Assembly (NCBI RefSeq): GCF_038446955.1
Contig: NZ_CP151803.1
Location: forward strand, 4,402,001-4,466,000
DNA: 64,000 nt
Origin: Pedobacter sp. FW305-3-2-15-E-R2A2
GTDB taxonomy: Bacteria; Bacteroidota; Bacteroidia; Sphingobacteriales; Sphingobacteriaceae
Reading direction: 5' to 3'
How positions within the stretch are numbered: the stretch's first letter is position 1; the number at the start of each line of letters is the position of its first letter. The position numbers and the translations under genes were made by a program. Below, in pieces: positions 45,137-54,111 of the stretch. Under the pieces are notes generated by a model. That model saw only the letters and a program-made list of their open reading frames with translations. It was not told where the DNA came from and ran no database searches.

Positions 45137-46563
45137 TATGTTTCGGGTTTATCGTCAAAATTAGGACTCAGGAAAATAAAAGCAAGACAAATAGATACCA
45201 CCAACGAAGAAGGCATCGCATTCATCACCTCATTTCCATAACTACAAAAGAATATCCCTGCGCAGGCAGACATCATCGCGATCATTTTATACCTTAAACC
45301 TTCGTTACGGATGTTCCATATGATCCCGCAGCATTGCCCCAAAATATACATGATCATACAAAACCAAATGGTGAATCCTACGATACCATACATTGCCCAG
45401 ATTTTCACCCAGTAACTATCGGGTTCTACCGTAGATAAGTACTTGTCTCTATTGTATTCTTTCCCCCAGGTCCCGATGACCCCCAATCCACCTCCAAATG
45501 GACGCGAGGCGAGGTATTGTCCGATGATTTTCTGGTTGGCGATCCGCACGTTTAAAGAAGCCTCCTTTGGATCTAATGCCGTGCGTAGCCGATAAATCTG
45601 ATAATTCCCATTTCCAATATAAGTATATTTAAGAAAACCAATAAACAGCAATGCAACGGTCAGCCCGGCAAACAATACTTTGATATTTTTGGTAAGAAAG
45701 ATTGCAAAGAATGCCCCAACAATTAAAGCAAAAAAAGCACCCCTCGTTCCGGAGATCAACATTCCATAAAAAAAAAGACCAGCAGCAGTTAACAAAATTA
45801 ACCGCTTCCACCACTGGTAAGGTCCAACAGCCAATACAATCGCCATGAGTGTAAATGAGGCCTGAGATGCACCAAATTGTCCCGCATCACTATAGAAAGA
45901 GAACACCCGGAGAACGCCCCATAAAACATGGGTAATTTCGCCACCTTCTGTTAAAAAGCGTTGTTCACCTGCCGACAAGCCTATAAACTGCTGCTTCAGC
46001 CCATTTAAAGTTGCCAGAAAAGATAAAGACAGTATGACGATTAAAAACAGATCTAGCTTTTTTCTGGAATTATACAACAAAAAGACCAGTGGTATAATCA
46101 AAATTGGAAAAAGTCCGGTGCTTCTGATTTCCTGCAGCCAGCCCATTACACTTGCTCCTGCAGGATTGATGATTTCGGCAAAACTAATGAGGAACCAAAT
46201 CAACATGAGCTTTGTTAAATTGTTATTGAGGCTTTTCCAATTGAATTGACGGTTTAAAATAATTACTGCTATCCAAATCAGCAACAGGAAAACTTCGATG
46301 CCAATCCCATAAGGTATGCCTCCGATCTCCCGGGCAAATATCCCGAAAACAAAACAATAAACCGTCAATGCAGTAAGGCCTATTGACGGATCTTTAAATA
46401 GAAAAATAATGAATATAACCATCAATGCCCCAACAATTAGTATCATTGGAGCTACCGGTGAAGCAAAGGTTAAAAGACTCACAACCAGTGAGAGTAGCAA
46501 CCCGAATACAGAAAAAATCACTGTCCGCCACGTTTGTGATAAGGATGATAAAAATCGGATCAT
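45136..46563 (-). CDS. O-antigen ligase/Wzy-type polymerase
   Basis: 475 residues with about twelve membrane helices and one long periplasmic loop (about 310-400) holding RLRTALDPKEASLNVRIANQ and GGGLGVIGTWG, features of the Wzy_C/O-antigen ligase family (PF04932). In this locus it is the best candidate for the polymerase that joins flipped repeats; ligase and polymerase cannot be told apart from sequence alone. It lies downstream of the Wzz-type gene, the usual place. Its stop overlaps the start of a tiny membrane peptide. Confidence 0.87.
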   Translation of the reverse strand: MIRFLSSLSQTWRTVIFSVFGLLLSLVVSLLTFASPVAPMILIVGALMVIFIIFLFKDPSIGLTALTVYCFVFGIFAREIGGIPYGIGIEVFLLLIWIAVIILNRQFNWKSLNNNLTKLMLIWFLISFAEIINPAGASVMGWLQEIRSTGLFPILIIPLVFLLYNSRKKLDLFLIVILSLSFLATLNGLKQQFIGLSAGEQRFLTEGGEITHVLWGVLRVFSFYSDAGQFGASQASFTLMAIVLAVGPYQWWKRLILLTAAGLFFYGMLISGTRGAFFALIVGAFFAIFLTKNIKVLFAGLTVALLFIGFLKYTYIGNGNYQIYRLRTALDPKEASLNVRIANQKIIGQYLASRPFGGGLGVIGTWGKEYNRDKYLSTVEPDSYWVKIWAMYGIVGFTIWFCMIMYILGQCCGIIWNIRNEGLRYKMIAMMSACAGIFFCSYGNEVMNAMPSSLVVSICLAFIFLSPNFDDKPET

Positions 46564-46640
46564 TGTGATCGTTATAATGTTCAGTTATTTTCGAATGGCA
46601 AAATTTTAAAAATTTAAAAAAACCACTGATATAAATATGA

Positions 46641-48791
46641 CTACTTTATTTTATGCAATACGATCTTATTAAGAACCCAACCGATAAAACCAGGTCGTTC
46701 TTGAATATAATCCACCAACTCTTTGTCCTGATCTGCGATCGGTTTACCAGATTCAAACACGGCAATATTATTTTCGGTAAACAGCAGCCATTCTTTGGCA
46801 ATATTGACATCACGTAAGCTATTTACATCGATGATAATGACATCAAATTCTTCCCTTAACACCTCGAAACCAGCTTTTAGGTTTTTCGCATTCTGCATTT
46901 CAAGCAGCGAAGAGTTATTATCGTTCTTATTCAATACCGTAATCAAATCTTCAGTCTGAATCTGTCGCTTTACTAAAAACGTTTCAAAATCCTGTCGTAA
47001 AGCAAGTTCTTTGGAGTTTGATTTTACCACTTCTGTTTCTCCGCCAACCAATAAAACTTTCTTGCCAATCATCGCAAATGCGTAAGCCAAGCTACTCGAT
47101 ATAAAAGATTTCCCTTCTTTGTCAGTCAAACTGGTTACCCCTAGAATTTTAGTATCGTCTTTTTCAAAAGCATTTGAAATTTCAAACCTTAGCGACCTCA
47201 ACAAATCCCGGTAAGCTGTATATTCCGGATTGTTCTTATTATCACTCCAGATATTCCGCATGCTTAGGTCTGTATTGTTCATGTAATTCAAACTCCCTAA
47301 TACGCGCGATTTAGTAGCCGCTTCCAATTGTCTTGCATCACGAATGTTATTGTCCAAAAGGAACAATACTACTATCCCGGCAAAACAAACAAAAAAACTT
47401 GAAATTCCCGAAAGTGCAACATACATAATCCCTTTTGAAGGCAAAGCAGCACCTTCCAGTCCGATTTGAGCCAACTGAAGTTTCAGGGCAATATTTTGCT
47501 CGGTTCTGGTCTGGTTATAGGAATCCAGGGATGCCATATAGTCTTTTGTCGCCAGTTCCGCATCGCGCTCAAAATTCTGAATCCCGGCATCAAACGGAAC
47601 CATCGTATTGTATTTTGCTTTTAACATCGACAATTCATTGTCAATTGACCTGATGCTCCCCTTCGCCTGACTCACTGCTGTCTCCAAAGCAAGTTTCTGT
47701 TGAACCAGTCCTTGTCTTGAAGCTTGTGGGTTAGTTACATTATCATCAGATATTCTGCTACTTAACCGATCAATGATCCTGGATAAAGAATCCATCTTTT
47801 TCTTTTCACTGACCTTAAAATTTCCATCGATATAAGCGTCATTGGCAATTTTCAGCTGATTCTTCAGATTTACGATCTCTTTATTATCTACCGTGGAGTT
47901 TCCTCCTGAAAAGTTATCACGGCCTCTGAGTTTGGCATCAATATCGATAATGGCATTCTGATTAGATTGAATCTCACGAATGGCCTGAGCTTTACGTTCT
48001 TCATTCTGAGAAATCTGTGTATACACAATTTCGGATTGCTTATCCAGATTCAGTACCCCATTCTTCATCTTAAATTCTTTCAGGGCTGCGTTCTTTTGAT
48101 TCATCCCTGCTTCCTTCTTTTTCAAAAGAGAGTCTAATAATTCTATTGAATTATTCTGATTGGTATTTACATCTACGCCATAGTTATTGATGAATTCTAT
48201 AGATAGCGTATTCACCAGGAATGCAGAAAGCTTAGGGTTTTGTGAAATATAATACACATTGATAAAGTCACTGTTATCCGGTCTGTAGATGCTGAGTTTC
48301 TTTTCGAGATCCTCCTTATTATAGCCCATAGAACCCAGGATATCGTAAAGCTTATACTTTCCTTTGTTATCAGCTACGGTAATTACCCGCTTGGTCTGTA
48401 ATTTTTCTTTAAAAAGCTGGATCACCTCCTGACGTTGGTTATCATTGAGAGAGTCTACTTTTTTACTATATGGAGTAAAAGAATCTTTTGGGTTTTCAAG
48501 GTCATGCAGAATTAAATTATAAGAAAGAATGCTCATGATTTTTCTCATTTTCATTCTTTCAATAATATTGGAAAACTGCTGGTTTATTTTGAAGAAATCA
48601 GCATTCTGATTCCCTGCAGCGACCACCTGTTTAGATTGGTCTACCAACCCTGTTGCAATCTGAGCTTCTGAACTGTATTCTTTTGGAAGATTCTTTACTA
48701 GAAAAAAAGTGATGACAGCTGCAGCTACCGGTACCAGTACCAGCAGCCATTTATATTTGTTCAGAAGTTTTAAAAATGCTTTAATATCCAT
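46641..48791 (-). CDS. Wzz-type chain-length protein with degenerate tyrosine-kinase domain
   Basis: 716 residues. It has a membrane helix at about 15-33, a long periplasmic coiled-coil part (about 60-440) with GNVR-like ends, a second helix at about 455-480, and a C-terminal domain with the fold of bacterial tyrosine kinases. That domain is degenerate: Walker A keeps only KEGKSF near 558, the A-prime motif is LLVGGET instead of LLIDAD, Walker B is IIIDVNS, and the Tyr cluster at the C-terminus is absent (ends HKIK). It should set chain length and organise export, but autophosphorylation is unlikely. It follows the TolC-like gene and precedes the ligase. Confidence 0.88.
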   Translation of the reverse strand: MDIKAFLKLLNKYKWLLVLVPVAAAVITFFLVKNLPKEYSSEAQIATGLVDQSKQVVAAGNQNADFFKINQQFSNIIERMKMRKIMSILSYNLILHDLENPKDSFTPYSKKVDSLNDNQRQEVIQLFKEKLQTKRVITVADNKGKYKLYDILGSMGYNKEDLEKKLSIYRPDNSDFINVYYISQNPKLSAFLVNTLSIEFINNYGVDVNTNQNNSIELLDSLLKKKEAGMNQKNAALKEFKMKNGVLNLDKQSEIVYTQISQNEERKAQAIREIQSNQNAIIDIDAKLRGRDNFSGGNSTVDNKEIVNLKNQLKIANDAYIDGNFKVSEKKKMDSLSRIIDRLSSRISDDNVTNPQASRQGLVQQKLALETAVSQAKGSIRSIDNELSMLKAKYNTMVPFDAGIQNFERDAELATKDYMASLDSYNQTRTEQNIALKLQLAQIGLEGAALPSKGIMYVALSGISSFFVCFAGIVVLFLLDNNIRDARQLEAATKSRVLGSLNYMNNTDLSMRNIWSDNKNNPEYTAYRDLLRSLRFEISNAFEKDDTKILGVTSLTDKEGKSFISSSLAYAFAMIGKKVLLVGGETEVVKSNSKELALRQDFETFLVKRQIQTEDLITVLNKNDNNSSLLEMQNAKNLKAGFEVLREEFDVIIIDVNSLRDVNIAKEWLLFTENNIAVFESGKPIADQDKELVDYIQERPGFIGWVLNKIVLHKIK

Positions 48792-48814
48792 TATAAGGTT
48801 TTAAAAATAATTAT

Positions 48815-49495
48815 CTATTTTACTTCAGAAAGTTTCACCCCTATGATTTCCTCTAATGCATCCTTCGCACCTAATAAATTTACCTCAGCCTGAATTTTTG
48901 AAGTGTTGGCATTAGTAAGATTTATTCTTGATTGATTATAGGTATCTAATGTAATCTCTCCTTTTTCAAATTTATACAACTGGTTATCAGCAACATTCTT
49001 ATTGTCCTGAACACTTTGGGTATAAATTTTCAATTGACTTATTTGTTGAATATAAACATAATATCTTTTCTTTACCTCAACAGCAAGTCCCAGTTCATAT
49101 TCTTCGGCCTGATACTGAGCAATTTTATAATCAGATTTAGCTTTTTTTGCAGCGAAAGGTTTTTGAAGAAAAGAACCCAGGTTAACGTTAATTCCAAATT
49201 GAAATCCATTTACATTATAAGGGTTTATCGGATCAAGAACTGTTTTTTGCTGAGGTCTGTAGAAGTAAGAACCGTTAAATATATCAAGGTAAGAAAGTGC
49301 AGTAATAGGCAGCTCAGCCTTCGCTTTTACCACAGTTTCATTCATGGCCTTTCTTCTTGGATAATTTTGTTTTGCAAGAGCGATATATTTCTCTAAGTCA
49401 GCATATTTAATCTCTCCGATGATGGACTCCTGAGCATACGTACTGAAATTTATAAATATTAAGGCTATTAATGCTATTTTAAAAAGGTTTTTCAT
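48815..49495 (-). CDS. short TolC-like outer-membrane protein
   Basis: 226 residues with a signal peptide ending in STYAQ, then two long helices with a strand between them: KYIALAKQNYPRRKAM..., a beta segment around GFQFGINVNLGSF, and a second coiled coil (LAVEVKKRYYVYIQQISQLK...). This equals about half of a TolC monomer, which usually has 420-480 residues and two such repeats. It ends with EVK and not with a visible frameshift. It may form a hexamer of half-units, or a cut-down part of an export channel. No Wza-like gene is present, so it may serve as the outer-membrane component. Confidence 0.7.
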   Translation of the reverse strand: MKNLFKIALIALIFINFSTYAQESIIGEIKYADLEKYIALAKQNYPRRKAMNETVVKAKAELPITALSYLDIFNGSYFYRPQQKTVLDPINPYNVNGFQFGINVNLGSFLQKPFAAKKAKSDYKIAQYQAEEYELGLAVEVKKRYYVYIQQISQLKIYTQSVQDNKNVADNQLYKFEKGEITLDTYNQSRINLTNANTSKIQAEVNLLGAKDALEEIIGVKLSEVK

Positions 49496-49575
49496 GATTC
49501 AATATGTTTAATGGAATTTTGTTTAAGCGTTTATTGTATGTTTAGTTTAATAACAGTATTGGGAATAAAATGTGG

Positions 49576-50652
49576 TTACACCTCTTCCTTTTGAATCAAG
49601 GCAGGTATGGTTTTCAATATGATCTTTAAATCAAGCAGAATCGAATAATTATCCGCATAGTAATTATCCAGTTCTTTACGTTCTGTTTCAGACATGTCTT
49701 TCTTCCCACGTTTACTGATTTGCCATAAACCGGTTAATCCGGCAGGGCCCAGAAACCGCGTAGACCATTCATTGGTGGTCAGTTGTTCCGCTTCATATAA
49801 TGGCAATGGCCTGTTCCCTACCAACGACATATCGCCAATGAAAACATTGATCAGTTGTGGCAATTCATCAATACTTGTTTTCCTTAAAAAGGAACCCAGC
49901 TTGGTGATGCGGGGATCATCCTTAAACTTCACAAAAGCTGCTTTACCATTCTTGTTATCAGACTCACTGGCGTATTGATTGAGGTCGGCCATCGCTTCTA
50001 CCATTTTATCAGCATCACTTCTCATTGAGCGAAACTTGTAAAAATCGAAGATCTTATAACCTGCGCCCACCCTTTTACTTTTATAAATTACAGCTCCTTT
50101 AGATTCGAGTTTAATAAATATGGCGACTACAATAAAAACCGGGAATAAAAATAATAGCGCCATTCCTGAAGCAATCAGGTCAAATGCACGTTTTGCCCAT
50201 GGGATCTGGTATTCAACTTCTACCTGTTGTGCCAATTCCATCAATTTAGGTTTGATCAACTTAAATTTAACTAAAAAATTAAGTCTTTCACAGAAGTCTT
50301 CCAGAGGAAATGGATAAGTATAATAATCGTTAACTTTTAAATCCAAAGCCTTTTTTCTCCAGTTTCGGTCTTCTTTAATGCCTAAGAGCACAATAATAAG
50401 CCCCTGTAATAAAGGGTTCTTTTTTATTTCTTTAATCTGGTCAAAACAATTTTTATTGTCATCGACCTCAATTAAGATGATATCAGGTAAAGTCAATAAA
50501 GACTGTTGATCAAGATAACGCTTAAAGTCCTGTGGGTCATCCATATGGTCCACATTGGCATCAAACTCCTCCGCTATGACTCCTTTAAGGAGTTTTCCAA
50601 AATGTACAATTTTGGCGTTTATTTGAGGGCGGTTAATTATAGACGTTGTCAT
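49576..50652 (-). CDS. undecaprenyl-phosphate sugar transferase with pseudo-receiver domain
   Basis: 358 residues. The C-terminal part (about 150-358) is a bacterial sugar transferase (PF02397, WcaJ/EpsE-like): one membrane segment, KSKRVGAGYKIFDFYKFRSM, SIDELPQLINVFIGDMSLVG and GLTGLWQISKRG. It starts the repeat by moving a sugar-1-phosphate to undecaprenyl phosphate. The first 130 residues look like a response-regulator receiver fold, but Glu62 replaces the phosphoacceptor Asp and the conserved Lys is Tyr113 (YTYPFP), so phosphorylation is unlikely. The start overlaps the stop of the response regulator by one base (TAATG). Confidence 0.85.
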   Translation of the reverse strand: MTTSIINRPQINAKIVHFGKLLKGVIAEEFDANVDHMDDPQDFKRYLDQQSLLTLPDIILIEVDDNKNCFDQIKEIKKNPLLQGLIIVLLGIKEDRNWRKKALDLKVNDYYTYPFPLEDFCERLNFLVKFKLIKPKLMELAQQVEVEYQIPWAKRAFDLIASGMALLFLFPVFIVVAIFIKLESKGAVIYKSKRVGAGYKIFDFYKFRSMRSDADKMVEAMADLNQYASESDNKNGKAAFVKFKDDPRITKLGSFLRKTSIDELPQLINVFIGDMSLVGNRPLPLYEAEQLTTNEWSTRFLGPAGLTGLWQISKRGKKDMSETERKELDNYYADNYSILLDLKIILKTIPALIQKEEV

Positions 50653-51155
50653 TATGCTATGAGTTGAGCAATTTGAGATTTTAAAACTGCGGGGTTAAAA
50701 GGTTTCTCGAGGTAGCTATCTATTTTAAAAGGCATTTGCTTTACTTTATCTGCAAGATCTTCTGCACCGGACAATAAAATCACGGGAGTATTTCTGTAAA
50801 AGCCACTTAATTTAAGATTTCTGATCAGGGTACTGCCATCAAAATAAGGCATCATCAAATCGGAGATGATAAGATCCGGATCATTCCCCTCCTCCAGCCA
50901 TGCGATGGCTTCGATTCCACTCTTCTTAATGATCAGATCATAATCTGAAGCGAGAATGAAACTCAACAATTTAAGAATGCTTAGCTCATCATCGACGATC
51001 AGTATACTTTTTTTATGATCCGGTTTACTTTCCATGTATTCTTTACTATATTTTTTTCCTGAACTCCAGGATAAAAGTTTGTCCAAATAGTGAGAATTCG
51101 CTGTTTCAGGATCCTCGGTGGTCATTGTGCTGCTAACGATTCTATCTGTAAACAT
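50652..51155 (-). CDS. single-domain response regulator
   Basis: 167 residues: a 48-residue N-terminal extension without clear fold, then one complete receiver domain. ILIVDDE (acidic pocket Asp55/Asp56), DLIISDLMMP (phosphoacceptor Asp99), LLSGAE and YLEKPF (Lys151) are all present. There is no DNA-binding or enzymatic output domain. It probably controls the sugar transferase encoded next, by touching its pseudo-receiver domain, or takes part in a signalling chain with a distant kinase. The one-base overlap with that gene supports a physical partnership. Confidence 0.87.
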   Translation of the reverse strand: MFTDRIVSSTMTTEDPETANSHYLDKLLSWSSGKKYSKEYMESKPDHKKSILIVDDELSILKLLSFILASDYDLIIKKSGIEAIAWLEEGNDPDLIISDLMMPYFDGSTLIRNLKLSGFYRNTPVILLSGAEDLADKVKQMPFKIDSYLEKPFNPAVLKSQIAQLIA

Positions 51156-51247
51156 AATAATTTTTTTCTAGTTAAACCTCTAATTAAGCTTTGTCCATTA
51201 TTAAATTATAAACAAAGAATTTCTCTTAAATAACGATTGGTATTGAT

Positions 51248-51619
51248 TTATTTGATGTTAATCATAAATGTCTGCTTACGAACTTCGCCCTCAGACCATG
51301 TGTTCAATTCATTAGAGATGATCCTGCCGAAAGCATCTATGACCATTAACCGGATCTTTTGATTCTTCTTTGAGACCACTTCAGTCTTCAGGTCAAAATC
51401 ACCTGAATAGAAAAAAGCAATGTCATTACTTCCCTTATCAATCTCTACATTATACGCTTTACTATAAACCTGATAATTTATCTCACAATCATTACATTCC
51501 ACTCTTAAAAGCCCTTCCCGTTTAAGAATCACATTGGACAGGTTGTCCAGCGAAGTATCCTTTTTACAGCTGCTTAAAAACACAAGAATAAAAAGTAATA
51601 AGGTGTATTGAATTTTCAT
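51248..51619 (-). CDS. hypothetical lipoprotein
   Basis: 123 residues: lipoprotein signal with lipobox FLSSC (Cys18) and KKD after it, then a small domain, probably all beta, with the pair VECNDCEIN near 39-47 that could bind a metal or form a disulfide. No family recognised. It lies 92 bases upstream of the response regulator in the same direction and may be the first gene of the exopolysaccharide transcript, or a separate unit. Confidence 0.65.
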   Translation of the reverse strand: MKIQYTLLLFILVFLSSCKKDTSLDNLSNVILKREGLLRVECNDCEINYQVYSKAYNVEIDKGSNDIAFFYSGDFDLKTEVVSKKNQKIRLMVIDAFGRIISNELNTWSEGEVRKQTFMINIK

Positions 51620-51923
51620 TTTAGGTCGTGGTTACGAATTGATAAAGGAAAAAACCAAGCCAATACACCATTAGTCAAAAAGAACAGGCCACATTTGGCT
51701 ATGAAACTACCCCAACAAGCATTCCAATAGGGTTTTCTTCCATTTTATTAATTTTAAATTTTCTCAATTGCTTTTTATTTCAAGTGGTTTATTTTCCCAA
51801 AACCCGCCCCATTGTGGGCAATTTTCTACAATTTTAAAATACGGGACTCGTACCAATTTCTTCATTAGCAACCCCAAAAAATCAATTCAAAGCTTAAAAA
51901 AGAGGATAAATTTAAATCCCATA
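51620..51923. other. intergenic region
   Basis: About 300 bases, AT-rich. It holds the likely promoter of the lipoprotein gene at 51248-51619 and then the terminator of the glycine-zipper gene. A 69-codon plus-strand frame at 51768-51977 runs through the terminator and is not credible. Confidence 0.4.
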
Positions 51924-51975
51924 AAAAAAGCCAGGCAAAAAATCCCAACATGGAGATTTTTTGCCTGGCTTTTTT
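51924..51975 (-). terminator. strong rho-independent terminator
   Basis: A perfect 21-bp stem (51924-51944 with 51955-51975) around a 10-base loop. Its core is GCCAGGC flanked by runs of A and T, so it can end transcripts on either strand; it lies just past the glycine-zipper gene. Confidence 0.9.
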
Positions 51976-51992
51976 AAAAGCTACGTGTATAA

Positions 51993-52469
51993 TTAATTCT
52001 TAGGCTGCACCCGTCCTGATTTTCTGTCCTGTGCCCTACCAATCACATATCCCGTACCTGCACCAACAACTCCACCTATGATCGCACCTCTACCGTCTTT
52101 TTTGTCGATAAGAATACCTCCCAAAGCGCCTGCTCCAGCACCGATAACAGCACCTTTAGCTGCCTGACTCCAGCCTTTTTTCTTTGCAGGAGCGGGAGCC
52201 TCATTAACAGCTGTATTTCTGTTGCTTCTGTCAGCGGCTTCATTTCGTTCGGCAAGCAAAAGCGTTCTTTTTTCTTGTTTTGCTTTTTCTTCTTTAACTA
52301 TGGCCAATCTTTCTTTCTCCCGGGCATCTGCTCTTTTAAAACTATCCAATCTCAGACTGTCTTTTACGGCAACAATCGCTTGTTGCTTGATCATCGCCTC
52401 CTGCTTGGCATTGTTTGAACATGCAGATAAAATTATCGCCAATGCCGCTACTGAAAATATCTTTTTCAT
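51993..52469 (-). CDS. glycine-zipper lipoprotein
   Basis: 158 residues from the ATG at 52469 (MKKIFSVAALAIILSAC); the frame stays open 16 codons further up but the signal peptide fixes the start. It has a lipobox (LSAC), a charged helical middle (about 20-95, many Lys, Glu and Arg), then a glycine zipper: GAVIGAGAGALGGILI followed by GAIIGGVVGAGTGYVIG. Such zippers insert in or span a membrane and occur in outer-membrane proteins of the YMGG/OmpA-linker kind. Role unknown; an envelope stress or structural job is probable. Confidence 0.8.
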   Translation of the reverse strand: MKKIFSVAALAIILSACSNNAKQEAMIKQQAIVAVKDSLRLDSFKRADAREKERLAIVKEEKAKQEKRTLLLAERNEAADRSNRNTAVNEAPAPAKKKGWSQAAKGAVIGAGAGALGGILIDKKDGRGAIIGGVVGAGTGYVIGRAQDRKSGRVQPKN

Positions 52470-52522
52470 AACTATAGTATTTATATTATACATGGTATAC
52501 TGTAAAAATGATGCCAAACTCC

Positions 52523-52762
52523 TTATTTATCCATCAATGGAGAATAACCAGGGCGCTCATTGGTGTCCCGATCATCGTCTTCCCCGTCTGGATTCCCCGA
52601 AATACGGTCATTATCCGTATTCAAATGACTATAAAAAGAGAAGGTTTCTGAAGACTGGTCAGCATCCAGTCCCAGGTTATCCGGCTCTTCATAAGTCCTC
52701 TTTTTAGGTCTGTCATCATTTGCAATCGGTGTTGTTTCTTCAGGATTCGTCTCTTTATTCAT
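52523..52762 (-). CDS. small acidic hypothetical protein
   Basis: 79 residues, rich in Asp, Glu, Asn, Pro and Thr, with almost no hydrophobic core, so probably disordered. No signal peptide and no recognised domain. It lies 53 bases upstream of the glycine-zipper gene in the same direction and is divergent from the cold-shock gene. Coding status is supported by a clean ATG and a plausible spacing, not by family. Confidence 0.5.
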   Translation of the reverse strand: MNKETNPEETTPIANDDRPKKRTYEEPDNLGLDADQSSETFSFYSHLNTDNDRISGNPDGEDDDRDTNERPGYSPLMDK

Positions 52763-52937
52763 TTTATCAGTTTTATATTTCCTAAGGCAGTTCCTTCTTT
52801 ATACCTTAACAATCTTCGTTTAAATAGGTTTTAACAACATTAAACACCAGAAATTTAATTTACAATCCCCCCTATTTTAAGATTTTGATATTAATATTCT
52901 ATTCATTATTTTCACATCGAAATATATATATAATAAT

Positions 52938-53144
52938 ATGCGTACAACAGGAAAAGTTAAATGGTTTAATTCTGCAAAAGGATTTGGATTTATAACTCCA
53001 GAAGATGGAGGAAAAGATATTTTCGTACATTTTTCTGCGATTGCAGGAGATTCATTCAGAGAGTTGAATGAAGGAGACAGCGTAGAATTCGAATTGAATG
53101 AAGGAAAAAAAGGTCCTGAAGCGTCAAACGTAACAGTTCTTTAG
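52938..53144 (+). CDS. cold-shock protein, CspA family
   Basis: 68 residues forming one cold-shock domain: GKVKWFNSAKGFGFI (RNP1) and DIFVHFSAI (RNP2) are intact. It binds single-stranded RNA and DNA and acts as an RNA chaperone. Length and motifs are standard. An AT-rich leader of 175 bases separates it from the divergent acidic-protein gene; a long leader is common in such genes and may regulate translation. A terminator follows the stop. Confidence 0.95.
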   Translation: MRTTGKVKWFNSAKGFGFITPEDGGKDIFVHFSAIAGDSFRELNEGDSVEFELNEGKKGPEASNVTVL

Positions 53145-53165
53145 TCTTAATTCATTTCATAAAAG

Positions 53166-53197
53166 AGGGGTATGTCCAGGCATTACCCCTTTTTTTA
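53166..53197 (+). terminator. rho-independent terminator
   Basis: AGGGGTA (53166-53172) pairs with TACCCCT (53184-53190) around an 11-base loop, followed by a T run to 53197. It ends the cold-shock transcript. Confidence 0.85.
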
Positions 53198-53227
53198 TTT
53201 CCTTCTACCTTCATAAATACGATAAAA

Positions 53228-54073
53228 ATGCCCAATACTGATCCCTCAGTAACACAAACCATCAGCGTTCTCGGTTGCGGCTGGTATGGCCTGGAACTTG
53301 CGAAAAAACTGGTCTCCTTAGGATATCTGGTGAAAGGTTCCAGTACCACTGCAGAAAAATTGCCCATACTTTCCAATGCGGGAATTCAACCTTACCTCGT
53401 CGACTTTCAGGAAGATGGGGAACATTACGATCCCGATTTCTTCCAGACAGATGTATTGCTCATCAGCGTTCCACCAAAGCGAAGCAGTGGCACACAACAG
53501 ACCTTCTATAAAAAGATAGCAGGCATTGCCGGCGCAGCGCAAAAACAACAGGTTAAACAGGTGATATTTATCAGTTCCACCGCAGTATATGGAGACCATA
53601 ACCTCGAAATCACAGAATCAAGTACTCCTGAACCAGACACTGCATCAGGCATGGCCATGCTGGAAGCGGAAAAGCTATTGATCGCTCAAAGTACGTTTAC
53701 CACAACCGTTCTTCGTTTTGGAGGTCTGATCGGGCCCGGCAGAAATCCCGGAAGATTCTTTGCCGGAAAACAGGCTGTACCCAACGGACAGGCGCCTGTA
53801 AATCTCGTACACCTTACAGATTGCATCAATTTTACCGTATCGCTGATCAAAAGTGCAGCATTCGGAGCTATATATAATGTATGCTCCACGGATCATCCCA
53901 GCAGACAGGACTTTTATACTAAAGCGGCTGAAGTTTCCGGCCTCCCCATTCCTGGCTTTGTTGATGAACTGCTGCAATGGAAGCGTGTTTCTACCCAACA
54001 TATTGCCCCAAACTTCCACTATCAATATCTTATCGGTAATTTTTCAACTTGGATGGATACGGATAAATTATAA
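53228..54073 (+). CDS. NAD(P)-dependent epimerase/SDR-like protein (YeeZ type)
   Basis: 281 residues. A dinucleotide-binding start ISVLGCGWYGLELAKKL, near residues 12-28, has the GxGWxG form typical of the YeeZ/extended SDR-like group. FISSTAVYGD near 116-125 holds the Ser and Tyr region. The usual YxxxK is not evident, so enzymatic activity is uncertain. It is followed after 38 bases by the beta-CASP nuclease gene in the same direction. A general redox or nucleotide-sugar role is possible. Confidence 0.8.
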   Translation: MPNTDPSVTQTISVLGCGWYGLELAKKLVSLGYLVKGSSTTAEKLPILSNAGIQPYLVDFQEDGEHYDPDFFQTDVLLISVPPKRSSGTQQTFYKKIAGIAGAAQKQQVKQVIFISSTAVYGDHNLEITESSTPEPDTASGMAMLEAEKLLIAQSTFTTTVLRFGGLIGPGRNPGRFFAGKQAVPNGQAPVNLVHLTDCINFTVSLIKSAAFGAIYNVCSTDHPSRQDFYTKAAEVSGLPIPGFVDELLQWKRVSTQHIAPNFHYQYLIGNFSTWMDTDKL

Positions 54074-54111
54074 AAAATGATAACTTGGCTCCAAGAAGGA
54101 AGACGATACAT

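Noticed and set aside
51768..51977. Plus-strand frame of 69 codons
   Set aside because: It reads through both arms of a perfect terminator.
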